Shown here piece by piece: positions 55,120-64,000 of a DNA stretch of 64,000 nt (position 1 is its first letter; each line of letters opens with the position of its first letter). The notes beneath the pieces are model-generated. The model searched no databases and was not told the origin of the DNA. It was given only the letters and a program-made list of their open reading frames with translations. The translations under genes were made by a program, and so were the position numbers. The DNA is taken from NCBI RefSeq assembly GCF_000237325.1, contig NC_017542.1, positions 1,433,501 to 1,497,500 on the forward strand, given 5' to 3'. Source of the stretch: Paenibacillus polymyxa M1 (GTDB lineage: Bacteria > Bacillota > Bacilli > Paenibacillales > Paenibacillaceae).

Positions 55120-56367
55120 ATGAATGAGGAACAATTTAAGGTATTGCGCGCGGATATTCGTAACGGGCTGGACGTAACGTCCTCGGTAAAGGATACAGAT
55201 CTAGTACGGCATATCGAAAAGCGAATTTTACACGACGTAGAGCTGGCGAGCTTAACTTCCCGAGAAAAGCATGCACTTGTCCGCAAAATTTTCAACTCTT
55301 TCCGTGGGCTGGATGTGCTCCAGCCGTTGATTGACGACCCGACCGTAACGGAAATTATGATCAATAGTCATCGGGAAATCTTCGTGGAGCGGGCAGGTGA
55401 GGTGATTCAGGTGCCCGATCAATTCGAATCCCGCGAACGACTGGAGGATTTGATCCAGACGATTGTAGCCGGGGTGAACCGAATTGTGAATGAGGCTTCT
55501 CCCATTGTGGATGCCCGACTAAAGGACGGATCACGTGTAAATATCGTGCTGCCGCCAGTTGCTCTTAAGGGTCCGACGATGACCATACGGAAGTTTCCCG
55601 AGCGTCCCATGACGATGGATGATTTGATACGAATGGGTGCACTCAATATAGAAGCCGCCGCTATGCTCAAAGACTTGGTACGTAGCAAGTACAACATTTT
55701 TATAAGCGGCGGAACGGGCTCTGGTAAAACAACTTTTCTGAATGCATTATCCCAGTTCATCCCTTCGTCTGAACGGATTATTACGATTGAAGATTCGGCA
55801 GAGCTGCAAATTGTGACTGTCCCCAACCTGGTTTCCATGGAAACACGGAACGGGAACACCGAGGGGAAGGGAGAAATCACGATTCGTGATCTGATTCGTT
55901 CCTCCTTACGTATGCGGCCTAACCGCATTGTGGTGGGTGAGGTCAGAGGGAGTGAGGCGTTGGATATGCTGCAAGCGATGAACACGGGACATGATGGAAG
56001 CTTATCAACTGGGCACTCGAATAATATCCGCGATATGGTCAGCCGGCTGGAAACGATGGTACTCGGTGGGGCAGAGCTTCCGCTTGGAGTAGTACGGCAG
56101 CAGATTAGCTCGGCCATTGATATATTCGTTCATCTGTCACGGCTACGCGACAAATCCAGAAGGGTGCTGGAAATTAGCGAAGTGATTGGTTTTGAAAATG
56201 GTGAGGTGACGCTGAATCCCCTTTATCGCTTCCAGGAACACGGAGAAAGTAAAGGACAAATTGTAGGGGAACTGGAACGTTGTGGTGGGGGGCTACAACA
56301 TACATTGAAGCTGCAAATGGCCGGGATCAAGCCGGAAATTTGGCACAAGGGAGGAGTATCGGCATGA
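55120..56367 (+). CDS. cpaF: Tad secretion ATPase CpaF/TadA
   Basis: Hexameric ATPase of 415 residues that powers pilus assembly (type II/IV secretion ATPase family). N-terminal helical domain, then LQPLIDDPTVTEIMINSHRE, Walker A GGTGSGKTTFLNAL, Asp box ITIEDSAELQI, Walker B MRPNRIVVGEVRGSEALDML and His box TGHDGSLSTGHSN. AAGGGG lies 9 bases before the ATG at 55120. Starts 13 bases after the CpaE-like gene and overlaps the next by 4. Confidence 0.96.
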   Translation: MNEEQFKVLRADIRNGLDVTSSVKDTDLVRHIEKRILHDVELASLTSREKHALVRKIFNSFRGLDVLQPLIDDPTVTEIMINSHREIFVERAGEVIQVPDQFESRERLEDLIQTIVAGVNRIVNEASPIVDARLKDGSRVNIVLPPVALKGPTMTIRKFPERPMTMDDLIRMGALNIEAAAMLKDLVRSKYNIFISGGTGSGKTTFLNALSQFIPSSERIITIEDSAELQIVTVPNLVSMETRNGNTEGKGEITIRDLIRSSLRMRPNRIVVGEVRGSEALDMLQAMNTGHDGSLSTGHSNNIRDMVSRLETMVLGGAELPLGVVRQQISSAIDIFVHLSRLRDKSRRVLEISEVIGFENGEVTLNPLYRFQEHGESKGQIVGELERCGGGLQHTLKLQMAGIKPEIWHKGGVSA

Positions 56368-57155
56368 GAACAGGAAAGGCGACTGCCAAGCAAGTGTCAC
56401 GTGAGGTCCCTTCTCTGCCAGATTATACGGTGTATACATTATCGACTGCACAAAAAAGTATGTGCATTCTCTCTAGTGGAGTGTTGTTCGCGACGATCGG
56501 ATATCTATTTTATCACCAATGGATATTATCGTTGCTGTGTGCTGCTGGAGCTGTGGTGATGCCTCGTTATTTTAGAAAGTTTTTGCTGCAACGACGTAGG
56601 TCTGCTTTAAGTATTCAATTTAAGCAGGCTTTATACTCGCTTTCGTCTTCTCTTTCAGCGGGAAGGTCGGTGGAGAATGGGTTTCGTGAGGCTGTAGAGG
56701 ATTTGAGGTTGCTTAGTCCGGATGGAGATCACGATCTGATTTTTGAATTTAACATTATTACGGCCTGCCTCGAAATCGGACAGCCTGTAGAGGCTGCTTT
56801 GCAGGATTTGGCTCGTCGGGCTCAGATTGAGGATATTACGAATTTTGCGGACGTATTTGCGGCTTGCAAACGAACCGGAGGTGATCTGGTGGAAGTCGTA
56901 CGACGGGCTTCAAGTGTCATTGGTGAGAAGCTGGAAATTCAGCAGGAGATCGGTGTAATGATTGCGCAGAAACGTTTTGAATCGAGGGTTATGTTTGCAG
57001 CGCCTTTTTTGTTTGTTTTGTTTATGACAGTGACCGCAGGAGACTACATGATGCCCTTATACAGCGGTACAGGTATGATTCTGTCAACCTTTTGCCTACT
57101 GGTGCTTGGTGGCTGTCTCGTGTGGATCAACCACATTATGAAGATTGAAGTGTAA
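56364..57155 (+). CDS. tadB: Type II secretion F-domain protein TadB
   Basis: Inner-membrane platform protein of 263 residues. Two N-terminal membrane segments (about 30-75), a cytoplasmic GspF-type domain (QALYSLSSSLSAGRSVENGF; FADVFAACKRTGGDLVEVVR), and two C-terminal segments. GGGAGGAG precedes the ATG, which overlaps the cpaF stop as ATGA. Confidence 0.92.
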   Translation: MRTGKATAKQVSREVPSLPDYTVYTLSTAQKSMCILSSGVLFATIGYLFYHQWILSLLCAAGAVVMPRYFRKFLLQRRRSALSIQFKQALYSLSSSLSAGRSVENGFREAVEDLRLLSPDGDHDLIFEFNIITACLEIGQPVEAALQDLARRAQIEDITNFADVFAACKRTGGDLVEVVRRASSVIGEKLEIQQEIGVMIAQKRFESRVMFAAPFLFVLFMTVTAGDYMMPLYSGTGMILSTFCLLVLGGCLVWINHIMKIEV

Positions 57156-57167
57156 GGAGTGATGGGT

Positions 57168-58046
57168 GTGGTGACGTTGGTTTGTCTGGTTATGCTGGTT
57201 CTGCAAGTGGGAGGTTGGGTGGTGCTGAACCAAATGTACACTGCTAAGTATGCACATTTTCGCCATATGAAGCTCGAAGGACTGCGGCTGCAAAAACTTT
57301 CGGTGCCTTTTGTACACATACTTCATGTTTCACGTGCCACTCATAGGTTGCCTTTGCTGATGTTCAAGCTACACCGTTCCATACAGAAGCTGTATGGTAT
57401 GCGCAACAGCGGAGAAAAAACGATGCTTTTTCTGGCAGAAATGTTGGGGTACGGATATATGGTGGCTGCTGGTGGAGCTTTAATATCCATTATGATGGGC
57501 GGGGAAGCGACCGGACTGGTGCTTGGCTTGGGGCTCGGTGTTCTGGTGCCAGTAGCGCTGGTCAAGGATTTGCATGGGAAAGTACAGAAGCGGGATCAGC
57601 AAATCTTAATGGAATTGCCTGAATTATTGAGTAAAATGATGCTTTTGGTTGGTGCGGGAGAGACAGTACAACGGGCTTTGCTTCATTGTGTGGAGCGTAA
57701 AGGGGCGGATACGGTACACCCATTGTATCGGGAATTGCTGCAGACAGTGGGGGAATGGGAAAGTGGCTATTCCTTTCAACAGGCATTTGAACATCTGAGC
57801 AAACGTTGTGGTATTCAAGAAGTGACGATATTTACAACAACAGTTTTATTGAATATGAGGCGTGGCGGGAGCGATTTTGTAATGGCTTTACGTGAGTTAT
57901 CTCAGACGTTATGGAGCAAGCGGACTTCGATTAGCCGTACAAGAGGGGAACAGGCTTCTTCAAAGTTAGTCTTCCCGATGGCACTAATTTTGCTAACGGT
58001 CATTGTGCTGGTGGGCGCTCCGGCTTTAATGATGATGAATATGTAG
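57168..58046 (+). CDS. tadC: Type II secretion F-domain protein TadC
   Basis: Second platform protein, 292 residues: an N-terminal membrane segment, two central helices and the GspF domain (MELPELLSKMMLLVGAGETV; TIFTTTVLLNMRRGGSDFVM), ending in a membrane helix. GTG start 8 bases after AAGGAG. TadB and TadC together form the inner-membrane base of the pilus. Confidence 0.9.
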   Translation: MVTLVCLVMLVLQVGGWVVLNQMYTAKYAHFRHMKLEGLRLQKLSVPFVHILHVSRATHRLPLLMFKLHRSIQKLYGMRNSGEKTMLFLAEMLGYGYMVAAGGALISIMMGGEATGLVLGLGLGVLVPVALVKDLHGKVQKRDQQILMELPELLSKMMLLVGAGETVQRALLHCVERKGADTVHPLYRELLQTVGEWESGYSFQQAFEHLSKRCGIQEVTIFTTTVLLNMRRGGSDFVMALRELSQTLWSKRTSISRTRGEQASSKLVFPMALILLTVIVLVGAPALMMMNM

Positions 58047-58056
58047 GAGGAATAAA

Positions 58057-58251
58057 ATGATGATGACAATTGTAGCAGGTAGTATTCGTAAATTGCACAA
58101 GGATGAGGATGGTTTGGGGACGTTAGAAATGATCCTGATCATTGCGATTCTGATTGCGGTGGCGATTATTTTTAAAGATCAGATCAAGAAAATTGTAGAA
58201 GGGCTGTTGAAAAAGGCGGATAAAAAAAGTAACGATTTTATGGATTCATAA
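58057..58251 (+). CDS. Flp1-like pilin subunit
   Basis: A 64-residue prepilin: short basic leader ending in ...KDEDG, then LGTLEMILIIAILIAVAIIF, a class III prepilin helix with Glu at +5 after the predicted Gly cleavage site. The basic C-terminal tail is short. It is the probable main pilus subunit, cleaved by the prepilin peptidase encoded downstream. The usual Tyr after Glu5 (EY) is Met. AGGAGG precedes the ATG; the stop overlaps the next start. Confidence 0.9.
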   Translation: MMMTIVAGSIRKLHKDEDGLGTLEMILIIAILIAVAIIFKDQIKKIVEGLLKKADKKSNDFMDS

Positions 58252-58919
58252 TGCTGTGCAAATTGGTACAAAAAGAGGACGGAAGCTTCTCCTTGGAGAC
58301 TTCCCTCGTCTTTCCCATTTTGCTGCTGGTTATTTTTATAATGTTATTCTTTTGCCTGTATATATATCAAAAATCTATATTGGTGCAGGTTGCCTCTACT
58401 GCTTCGGAAAGAGCCGCTTACAGTTGGGATAACAGCTTTAAGGACCCGCGTACGGGAGCATTTGCGCAAGGGCAACGGGATTCTCTCTATTGGCGCTTGA
58501 AGGATGACGTTATGTTAGGCGCCCTGTTTGGCTGGGCCGGAGCCAATAATCAGGAAAGTGTACAGGTACCAGGCGGCAATGAAGGAGGCTCGTTACCTGC
58601 TCAGAAGCTGTCCAATGCAGAAAATAGAATGCCTGCGGGTATGCATGGGCAGATGACATATGAGAACAGTATGATTCACCGTAAGGTGACCACAGAGCTA
58701 AATAAGATCGTGGAGGTACCTTTGTTGAATCAGTTTTTAGATCAGACAGATTTACAAGGAAAAATGAGCTCGGGTGTGGTGGAACCTGTGGAATGGATTC
58801 GTACAGTGGAGTTGGTCCGTTACTATGGTGCGAAGTTTATGGGTAGAGGCTCAGGTGAAAAGGTAGAACCGGCAATTGTAGGGAAAGTATTGATGCAATA
58901 TGGGCAAAACGGTCAGTAA
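58251..58919 (+). CDS. TadE-like pseudopilin
   Basis: A 222-residue protein with a TadE-type N-terminus: QKEDG then SFSLETSLVFPILLLVIFIM, Glu at +5, one membrane helix, and an extracellular domain of ~190 residues. Probably a minor pilin processed by the same peptidase. One-base overlap (TAATG) with the Flp gene. Confidence 0.88.
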   Translation: MLCKLVQKEDGSFSLETSLVFPILLLVIFIMLFFCLYIYQKSILVQVASTASERAAYSWDNSFKDPRTGAFAQGQRDSLYWRLKDDVMLGALFGWAGANNQESVQVPGGNEGGSLPAQKLSNAENRMPAGMHGQMTYENSMIHRKVTTELNKIVEVPLLNQFLDQTDLQGKMSSGVVEPVEWIRTVELVRYYGAKFMGRGSGEKVEPAIVGKVLMQYGQNGQ

Positions 58920-58959
58920 GGAGTAGTTAACGGGAATATAACTGGAAAGGAGGAAGCGG

Positions 58960-61176
58960 GTGTTTGGTAAGGGACGAAATACAAAGGACGGAGAATCAGG
59001 TGCTGTCACGGTATTCCTCATTCTGATTTTGGCGGTCATGTTCGGTTTTATTGCTGTATTTATTGATTACGCGAGAATTGCTGCGCTGCATGTGCAGACC
59101 GAACGGCTGACCCATGCAGCGGTACGGTCAGTGATGTCTGCTTATGATCCGGCATTACAACAGGAGTATGGTTTGTTTGCTTATGGTGAAGGCGGCGGCG
59201 AACAAATTATGGTCAAAGTGCTGAATGACAGTGCGCGGCGTACGGCGCGCGCGGAAACGCTACCGCTAATGAATATGAAGCTGGATTCCAGTTCACTGCA
59301 AATGGAAAGGGAGCTTGGTAAATATGCCATATTTAACGAGCAGATCCGTGAAGAGATGAAGTATAAAGCGCCTGTCGATTTTACGATGGAAGTGCTAGAA
59401 AAGCTAAAGCCGCTCTCTCAAAATATGAAGGAGGCTTCACACACGGTAGATTTGCTGAAACGGCTGCAAAAGCTGTATGACAGACGTGAGGCCAAACTGG
59501 ATGACATGCTGGAGAAACAGCGTAAGGCAGGAGCTTATATGGAAGAGGTTCGCAAACGGATTATTAAACAGAGGGGGACATATATGCCTAATCAGTATAT
59601 ATGGGACCCACTTGAAGTTGTAGCCGACATTGCTGCTCAATATAAGCATTACGTACATGTATATGAGGACAACAAGAAGAGTGTGGATGACGTTAAAATC
59701 ATGCAGATGGAGAAATATACAAGAAGGGCAAGGAAAGCACTGGATCGCCTGCGACAGGTCATGGTTCAGACTGGAGAGGAGCATGATAAGCTGCTTCTGC
59801 AAGCCAAGGAACCGTTAAATGAAGCCCGGCAGATTAATGAAGAAATGCGCAAAGTCATTGTTCAATATAAGCAGAGGGCGGCCAATGCAGGCTATGACGA
59901 GGTTTCTGCAGCCCCCACCCCAAGCGGAGCAGGCTCCAACGCTGATCCGTCTGTAGGAAGTGCCCGGCAAAGGGCAGAGGATTTGTTGGTTCCGAGCAAT
60001 GAATTTGAGCAATGGGAAGCAGGAATCGAAAAGCAAAGGATCGCAATAAATACTGCTAACAATAGAATAACGAGCATGATGCGTACGCTGTCTTTCTATA
60101 CAGATCCATTTTTGAATGCAGACATGCTCAAGCAAGAAGTTGCTTCAACGCTCAAGGAGATAGATAAATACTTAAATGCATATGCTTGGGCGGGACCCGC
60201 CAATGTACTCGACGGTGAGGCCAGAACGATGGATACGCGACGCGGCCCTGACAAAGAGCGCAAAAAAATGGAAAGAGAGGCAAAAAACAAGCTCAAGCAA
60301 GCTTATCGGATCATTGAGGTTCTTTCTAAAGGTAAACAAAGTGCTGAGCAATTCCGAGTAGTGGAGCAGTATTACAATGAAAGTATTTCGTTCAATCAGT
60401 CTTCATCCAGTCCATCTGTATCCGCTGATTTGTCCTATGACACCTATGATGCAACGGGGGCTTCCATGGATAGTATGGATGGTCTATACGAGGCGGCATC
60501 TAACTTACTGATTCAACTGGGAGACGAGTTTTACCAGAATGAGTACGCGCTTTCTTACTTCCATCATGTGGATTTCAGCCGTTTTGGCAGTTTGGCCGGA
60601 TCAGGTGGAAATGTGGGTAATGCTGCACAGATTTTAGGGGACCAGCTGGAGGTGAATAATCAAGAAGTTGAGTACATCTTGTATGGGTTTCATAATCCGA
60701 CGGGTAATCTGGCAGCTGCCTATGGGGAGATTTTTGCTATGAGGCTTGCCATTCGAACGATGGAGGGACTGGTCAAAAACAGTTCAAAGGGTAACCCGTT
60801 GGTCGTTTTGGCGGCAGCTTTGTTATATGGAGTAGAGAAGGCGATTGAAGATATGATCATGCTGGCGCAAAAAGGGGATGTTCCTTTGTCTGATTTTCTG
60901 AAATTTCGAATGACTTACAAGGATCATTTGCGATTGTTCCTGATGCTCCATAGCAATAATGAACGAAAAATGTCCCGTATGCTTGCTCTGATCCGCCTGA
61001 ATACAGATGTCAATCCAGCTGAGCGACGGACGTATGCGAAGGGTGAGGTCAAGAATGGGATGAGGCTGTGGTTTCTACCTGGAGTAATGAAAATGCTCGG
61101 AACCGCCTCCAAAGAAGGCGAGAGTATTAAGGGAAGTGTGTACTATGTCACGAAAACAGCGCATTTTTCCTATTAA
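58960..61176 (+). CDS. Large TadG-like membrane-anchored protein
   Basis: A 738-residue protein. The N-terminus GESGAVTVFLILILAVMFGF is a Tad/TadG-type helix (Phe rather than Glu at +5). It is followed by a very long extracellular part rich in charged helices; residues ~140-330 look like coiled coil with many Lys/Arg/Glu and repeated MQMEKYTRRARKALDRLRQ-like stretches. It has no von Willebrand domain typical of TadG. GTG start 7 bases after GGAGGA. Function inferred from context: pilus-associated surface anchor or minor subunit. Confidence 0.8.
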   Translation: MFGKGRNTKDGESGAVTVFLILILAVMFGFIAVFIDYARIAALHVQTERLTHAAVRSVMSAYDPALQQEYGLFAYGEGGGEQIMVKVLNDSARRTARAETLPLMNMKLDSSSLQMERELGKYAIFNEQIREEMKYKAPVDFTMEVLEKLKPLSQNMKEASHTVDLLKRLQKLYDRREAKLDDMLEKQRKAGAYMEEVRKRIIKQRGTYMPNQYIWDPLEVVADIAAQYKHYVHVYEDNKKSVDDVKIMQMEKYTRRARKALDRLRQVMVQTGEEHDKLLLQAKEPLNEARQINEEMRKVIVQYKQRAANAGYDEVSAAPTPSGAGSNADPSVGSARQRAEDLLVPSNEFEQWEAGIEKQRIAINTANNRITSMMRTLSFYTDPFLNADMLKQEVASTLKEIDKYLNAYAWAGPANVLDGEARTMDTRRGPDKERKKMEREAKNKLKQAYRIIEVLSKGKQSAEQFRVVEQYYNESISFNQSSSSPSVSADLSYDTYDATGASMDSMDGLYEAASNLLIQLGDEFYQNEYALSYFHHVDFSRFGSLAGSGGNVGNAAQILGDQLEVNNQEVEYILYGFHNPTGNLAAAYGEIFAMRLAIRTMEGLVKNSSKGNPLVVLAAALLYGVEKAIEDMIMLAQKGDVPLSDFLKFRMTYKDHLRLFLMLHSNNERKMSRMLALIRLNTDVNPAERRTYAKGEVKNGMRLWFLPGVMKMLGTASKEGESIKGSVYYVTKTAHFSY

Positions 61177-62140
61177 TCAGTATCTACGGCAGGCTTGTGG
61201 ACTGAAGCAGCGTGAACAAGGAAGTATTGTTTTAGAAGCGTCACTGGTGTTGCCATTGTTTTTGTTTTTTATTATTTTTCTCATTTATATGGTCCAAATG
61301 ACACTGGTCTCCACAGCCTTGCAGACTACCGCTTCAGAAACGGTTAAGCAGGTTTCGGCTAAAATCTACCCGGTGTCTCTAGCCGTGGAGACGGCGTCCG
61401 CTAAAATAGATGCAGTCCGCAAACCGCTAGATGAACTTCCTAAGTTATCTGTGAGTGAATATGCAAGCCAATTCGCTGCCCAACTGCCACCTCCAATCGG
61501 CGACTGGGTAGAAAACGCTGTTCAAGGCGGTCAAAAGCCGCTGGAGGAGCTGCGGGGACGCTTGACGGAGGCTGCACTTGATCCTGTTCTGAAGCCGATG
61601 CTAAAGCCTTTTATGGAGAAAAGTATTCTGGAGTATGACCGTATTCATATAACGAGCGTACATGTACCCTCTCTTACAGAAACTAAGGACCCTTATTTTA
61701 GAGTAGAGCTATCGTATGAACTACCGATGAAAGTCCCCTTTTTGTATCGCAACATTGTGCTCCAAGCGGCGGCTGAGGAACGTCTTTGGATTGGTGATAC
61801 AGGAGAGGGAGCAGGTACAGGTGATGAAACAGGGGATAAGGATGCGCAGCATTCCATACAGTTGCTTGTCAAGCCTGAGCCTGCTGTGAAGGGTGTATAC
61901 AATTTGATCAAGGCCAAGGTTGAACCTGGGATGAATGCTACCCTTTCTGTACTTTATAAGTCAGGTGAAAGCACAGCTCAGCACTTGGGCTGGACCTCAG
62001 CCAATGCAGATGGGATTGTTGAATGGAACTGGTTTGTAGGAACAAACACAACACCAGGTCAATGGAGCTTTGTAATTGAAACGGAGGATGGCCGACGTAT
62101 TGAGGTTCCGTTTTCTGTGCAGAAGACAACTGATGGATAG
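61145..62140 (+). CDS. Second TadE-like pseudopilin
   Basis: A 331-residue protein: leader ending KQREQG, then SIVLEASLVLPLFLFFIIFL with Glu at +5, then a ~290-residue extracellular domain. The C-terminal ~90 residues (after KDAQHSIQLLVKPEPAVKG) look like a beta-rich, Ig-like module with LGWTSANADGIVEWNWFVG. The ATG follows AAGGGAAG and overlaps the previous gene by 32 bases. Confidence 0.82.
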   Translation: MSRKQRIFPINQYLRQACGLKQREQGSIVLEASLVLPLFLFFIIFLIYMVQMTLVSTALQTTASETVKQVSAKIYPVSLAVETASAKIDAVRKPLDELPKLSVSEYASQFAAQLPPPIGDWVENAVQGGQKPLEELRGRLTEAALDPVLKPMLKPFMEKSILEYDRIHITSVHVPSLTETKDPYFRVELSYELPMKVPFLYRNIVLQAAAEERLWIGDTGEGAGTGDETGDKDAQHSIQLLVKPEPAVKGVYNLIKAKVEPGMNATLSVLYKSGESTAQHLGWTSANADGIVEWNWFVGTNTTPGQWSFVIETEDGRRIEVPFSVQKTTDG

Positions 62141-62228
62141 GCTAGATATAGACTTATAGAGATAACTACAATGAAAAATGATTTGGCAGGCCTGCTAATT
62201 TTCATTGTTATGAAGGGGGAAGACCGCA

Positions 62229-62741
62229 TTGACATGGATGTATATTGTGTGTGGAGTTCTGCTGGCGATCGCGCTAGTGACAGATTTACGAAGCATGAAA
62301 ATCCCTAATAAGCTTACATTGCCCGGTATAGCGGTGGGTTTGCTGTTCAATACTCTGTTCGGAGGCTGGCATGGTTTTTTATTTGCTATTGCTGGTCTTG
62401 GCACCGGCTTTGGATTCATGCTGATTTTGTACTGGATGGGAGCAATTGGTGCAGGAGATGTAAAGCTGTTTGGCTTAATTGGAGCATGGACAGGTGCAGC
62501 TTTTGCGTGGCAATCGGCTCTATATTCGATTTTTTTTGCAGGCATTATTGGTATAGGGATTTTGCTATGGAGGAGGGAAACCATCATGAGATTACGACGC
62601 GTGGCGTTTAATTTAGGAGGATTTTTCCTATTTCGCAGCGGCAAAGCGCTGACTAGTGGGAGAGAAGCGCACCTCAGGTTTCCCTTTATGACGGCAGTCA
62701 TTCCAGGAGCGGTCAGCGCTTATCTTTACTTCTTGTCATGA
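62229..62741 (+). CDS. Prepilin peptidase (A24, TadV/CpaA type)
   Basis: Aspartic membrane protease of 170 residues that cleaves Flp and TadE leaders. Both catalytic Asp are visible: LVTDLRSMKIPN and GAIGAGDVKLFGLIG. About four to five membrane helices and no N-methylation domain, as in the short TadV type. TTG start after GAAGGGGGA. Confidence 0.92.
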   Translation: MTWMYIVCGVLLAIALVTDLRSMKIPNKLTLPGIAVGLLFNTLFGGWHGFLFAIAGLGTGFGFMLILYWMGAIGAGDVKLFGLIGAWTGAAFAWQSALYSIFFAGIIGIGILLWRRETIMRLRRVAFNLGGFFLFRSGKALTSGREAHLRFPFMTAVIPGAVSAYLYFLS

Positions 62742-62802
62742 CGTGTCCGCTTGGGGAGATCATGCTACCTCAGGGGATAAGAATTGTTAAGGAGGTCATG
62801 AA

Positions 62803-64000
62803 TTGTTTGGTTTAAGCAGGGATTTTGCTCGCAATGGCGGGACGTTTATGATTCTAAACAAGGAAGGCGGGCTCAAAACCGATGATTTAAATTCTGTACA
62901 GACCCGAATGATGACTGGTAATCGGATTCCCGGTCTGCTGGAACTTAGAATAAAAGAAGTCGATTTTCAGATCGAGTTACATTACGATATTTCGGGGCAA
63001 CGTATGCTTTCCCAAGTATGGAAAGGTGGGAATGTGTCGACTTCTGATTTCTACCTGATTCTTTTTGAAGTGGTAGATGCTCTTCATCGTAGCCCACAAT
63101 ATATGTTAAATATCCGCCAGTTTATTTTGCACGAAGATTACATTTTTATAAGCGGTTCAGGCACAAGGAAGAACGTTAGTTTAACCTATGTTCCTTTGTG
63201 TAGTGTACAGTATACGCAACAAACCGGTAGCTATTTTAAGCAGATGGTTATTCGTTTGATGACTCGTGTGGCTCACCTTCAGGGAGAATCTATACAGCGC
63301 ATACTTGATCTATGCGATAGAAATGAATTTGAGTTGAGCGCGTTGAAGGAACTACTATTACAAGGGATGGCGACTGGTGAACAGAGCATCAGCGGTCAGG
63401 CTGAAGGTAGATCATCTGTTCATTCCTCTCATACCATACAGGATAACGATACAGATCGTGGCGGAAGAACGCACGGCCAAGAACATCGGGAGACTCTGCA
63501 GGAAATTCAGGAGCTTAAGCGAGTCAATCGACTCAAGCAGTCCGCAAAATCAGAGGAGAATGTCGAGGTAGGAGCCGACAACGAAATGGAAAATGAAGAG
63601 GTGGAGCCTAAATCACAAAAATATAAAACATACATTGCTCTCGGATGTCTGCTCGCCTCGGCCATTGTTTGGCGTTATATTTATTTGGATCATCCAGAGA
63701 CGGTTCCCTTGCTTATTTCGATTGTGCTAACTTTAGTGCTTGTCGCTGTTACTTATATAAGCTGGACGGGGAAATTAGAGCGCAATCGAGCTTTATCTCC
63801 TTTTTATAGCGAGGCAGTACCTGTACTGGATTCGGAATGGTTAGGAGCTGCTTCTCCAGCACAGCGAAAAAATGACCGTTATCAGGTAGATAAGCTAACT
63901 GGGTTTGTAGCGGGACGCCATCATCATGACAAGCAATCATCCGATTCAAGTGATCAAGGACAGGAAAGCTGGCGTTGGACTTTTCCAGACTCAGAATCTA
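62803..64000 (+). CDS. DUF6382-like membrane protein of the Tad locus (partial, probable FHA protein)
   Basis: The frame is open from a TTG 7 bases after AAGGAGG to the right edge, about 399 residues. The N-terminal ~190 residues match the DUF6382 style (SNSGT-like start, ELRIKEVDFQIELHYDISGQ, FILHEDYIFI, LTYVPLCSV). An acidic linker and two membrane helices (about residues 275-318) follow, then a hydrophilic region. Relatives carry a C-terminal FHA phosphothreonine-binding domain, which would lie beyond the window. It probably regulates the pilus machine. The family call is from memory. Confidence 0.75.
   Translation, partial: MFGLSRDFARNGGTFMILNKEGGLKTDDLNSVQTRMMTGNRIPGLLELRIKEVDFQIELHYDISGQRMLSQVWKGGNVSTSDFYLILFEVVDALHRSPQYMLNIRQFILHEDYIFISGSGTRKNVSLTYVPLCSVQYTQQTGSYFKQMVIRLMTRVAHLQGESIQRILDLCDRNEFELSALKELLLQGMATGEQSISGQAEGRSSVHSSHTIQDNDTDRGGRTHGQEHRETLQEIQELKRVNRLKQSAKSEENVEVGADNEMENEEVEPKSQKYKTYIALGCLLASAIVWRYIYLDHPETVPLLISIVLTLVLVAVTYISWTGKLERNRALSPFYSEAVPVLDSEWLGAASPAQRKNDRYQVDKLTGFVAGRHHHDKQSSDSSDQGQESWRWTFPDSES

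Overview
The window looks like chromosomal DNA of an endospore-forming Firmicute, most probably Paenibacillus (P. polymyxa group). Reasons: moderate GC; strong AAGGAGG ribosome sites with frequent TTG/GTG starts; a ydcC-alr-ndoAI-ndoA-tex-sprT-tRNA order matching the Bacillus subtilis ydc region; sporulation-type genes and promoters; and Firmicute riboswitch classes. The species is inferred from gene content, not from a search.

Layout. 1-3.6 kb: glycine-betaine (OpuA-type) ABC importer, with permease fused to binding protein, divergent from a GbsR-like regulator. 3.7-8.9 kb: type-B carboxylesterase, chemoreceptor, and a DMT/EamA transporter behind an FMN riboswitch. 8.98-12.35 kb: response regulator, histidine kinase and BcrAB-like ABC transporter, an antimicrobial-peptide-resistance type module. 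12.4-14.5 kb: AT-rich degraded island with a plasmid replication-protein remnant, a broken metalloprotease, a 26-bp perfect palindrome and a possible small RNA. 14.9-20.2 kb: DUF6933-like protein, fhs, and two Fur-boxed iron-siderophore genes (a lipoprotein, and an AraC regulator fused to a homologous binding domain). 20.4-28.3 kb: LysE exporter and the ydc-like housekeeping block. 28.1-34.2 kb: six tRNA genes, a DeoR/HAD pair, MarR, twin XRE regulators, a tiny XRE protein and a divergent orphan UreF-like protein. 34.2-40.8 kb: glutathione peroxidase, then a c-di-AMP (ydaO) riboswitch leading a kdp operon with two extra small genes and kdpFABC. 40.9-50.9 kb: PadR/MFS pair, MntH, Ohr, small proteins and a MntABCD-type importer with MntR-like boxes. 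51.1-53.4 kb: a KdpD-type protein made of two tandem KdpD-USP units and no kinase. 53.5-53.7 kb: a His/Lys/Arg-rich 69-residue protein behind a sigma-K-like promoter. 53.8-64 kb: a Tad (type IVc) pilus locus with a probable transcription attenuator, running off the right edge in a DUF6382-type protein.

Connections. Potassium is the main theme. The kdp operon sits under a c-di-AMP riboswitch, and a double KdpD sensor without kinase lies about 10 kb away; the USP domain of S. aureus KdpD binds c-di-AMP. Manganese uptake is doubled (MntH and MntABCD) with similar operator-like sequences. Iron uptake is marked by two Fur boxes. The best candidates for something little described are the tandem KdpD protein, the unknown 131-residue and 35-residue genes of the kdp operon, the FMN-riboswitch-controlled EamA transporter, the orphan UreF homologue and the sigma-K-linked basic protein. 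No CRISPR array, rRNA gene, intact prophage or intact insertion sequence was seen.
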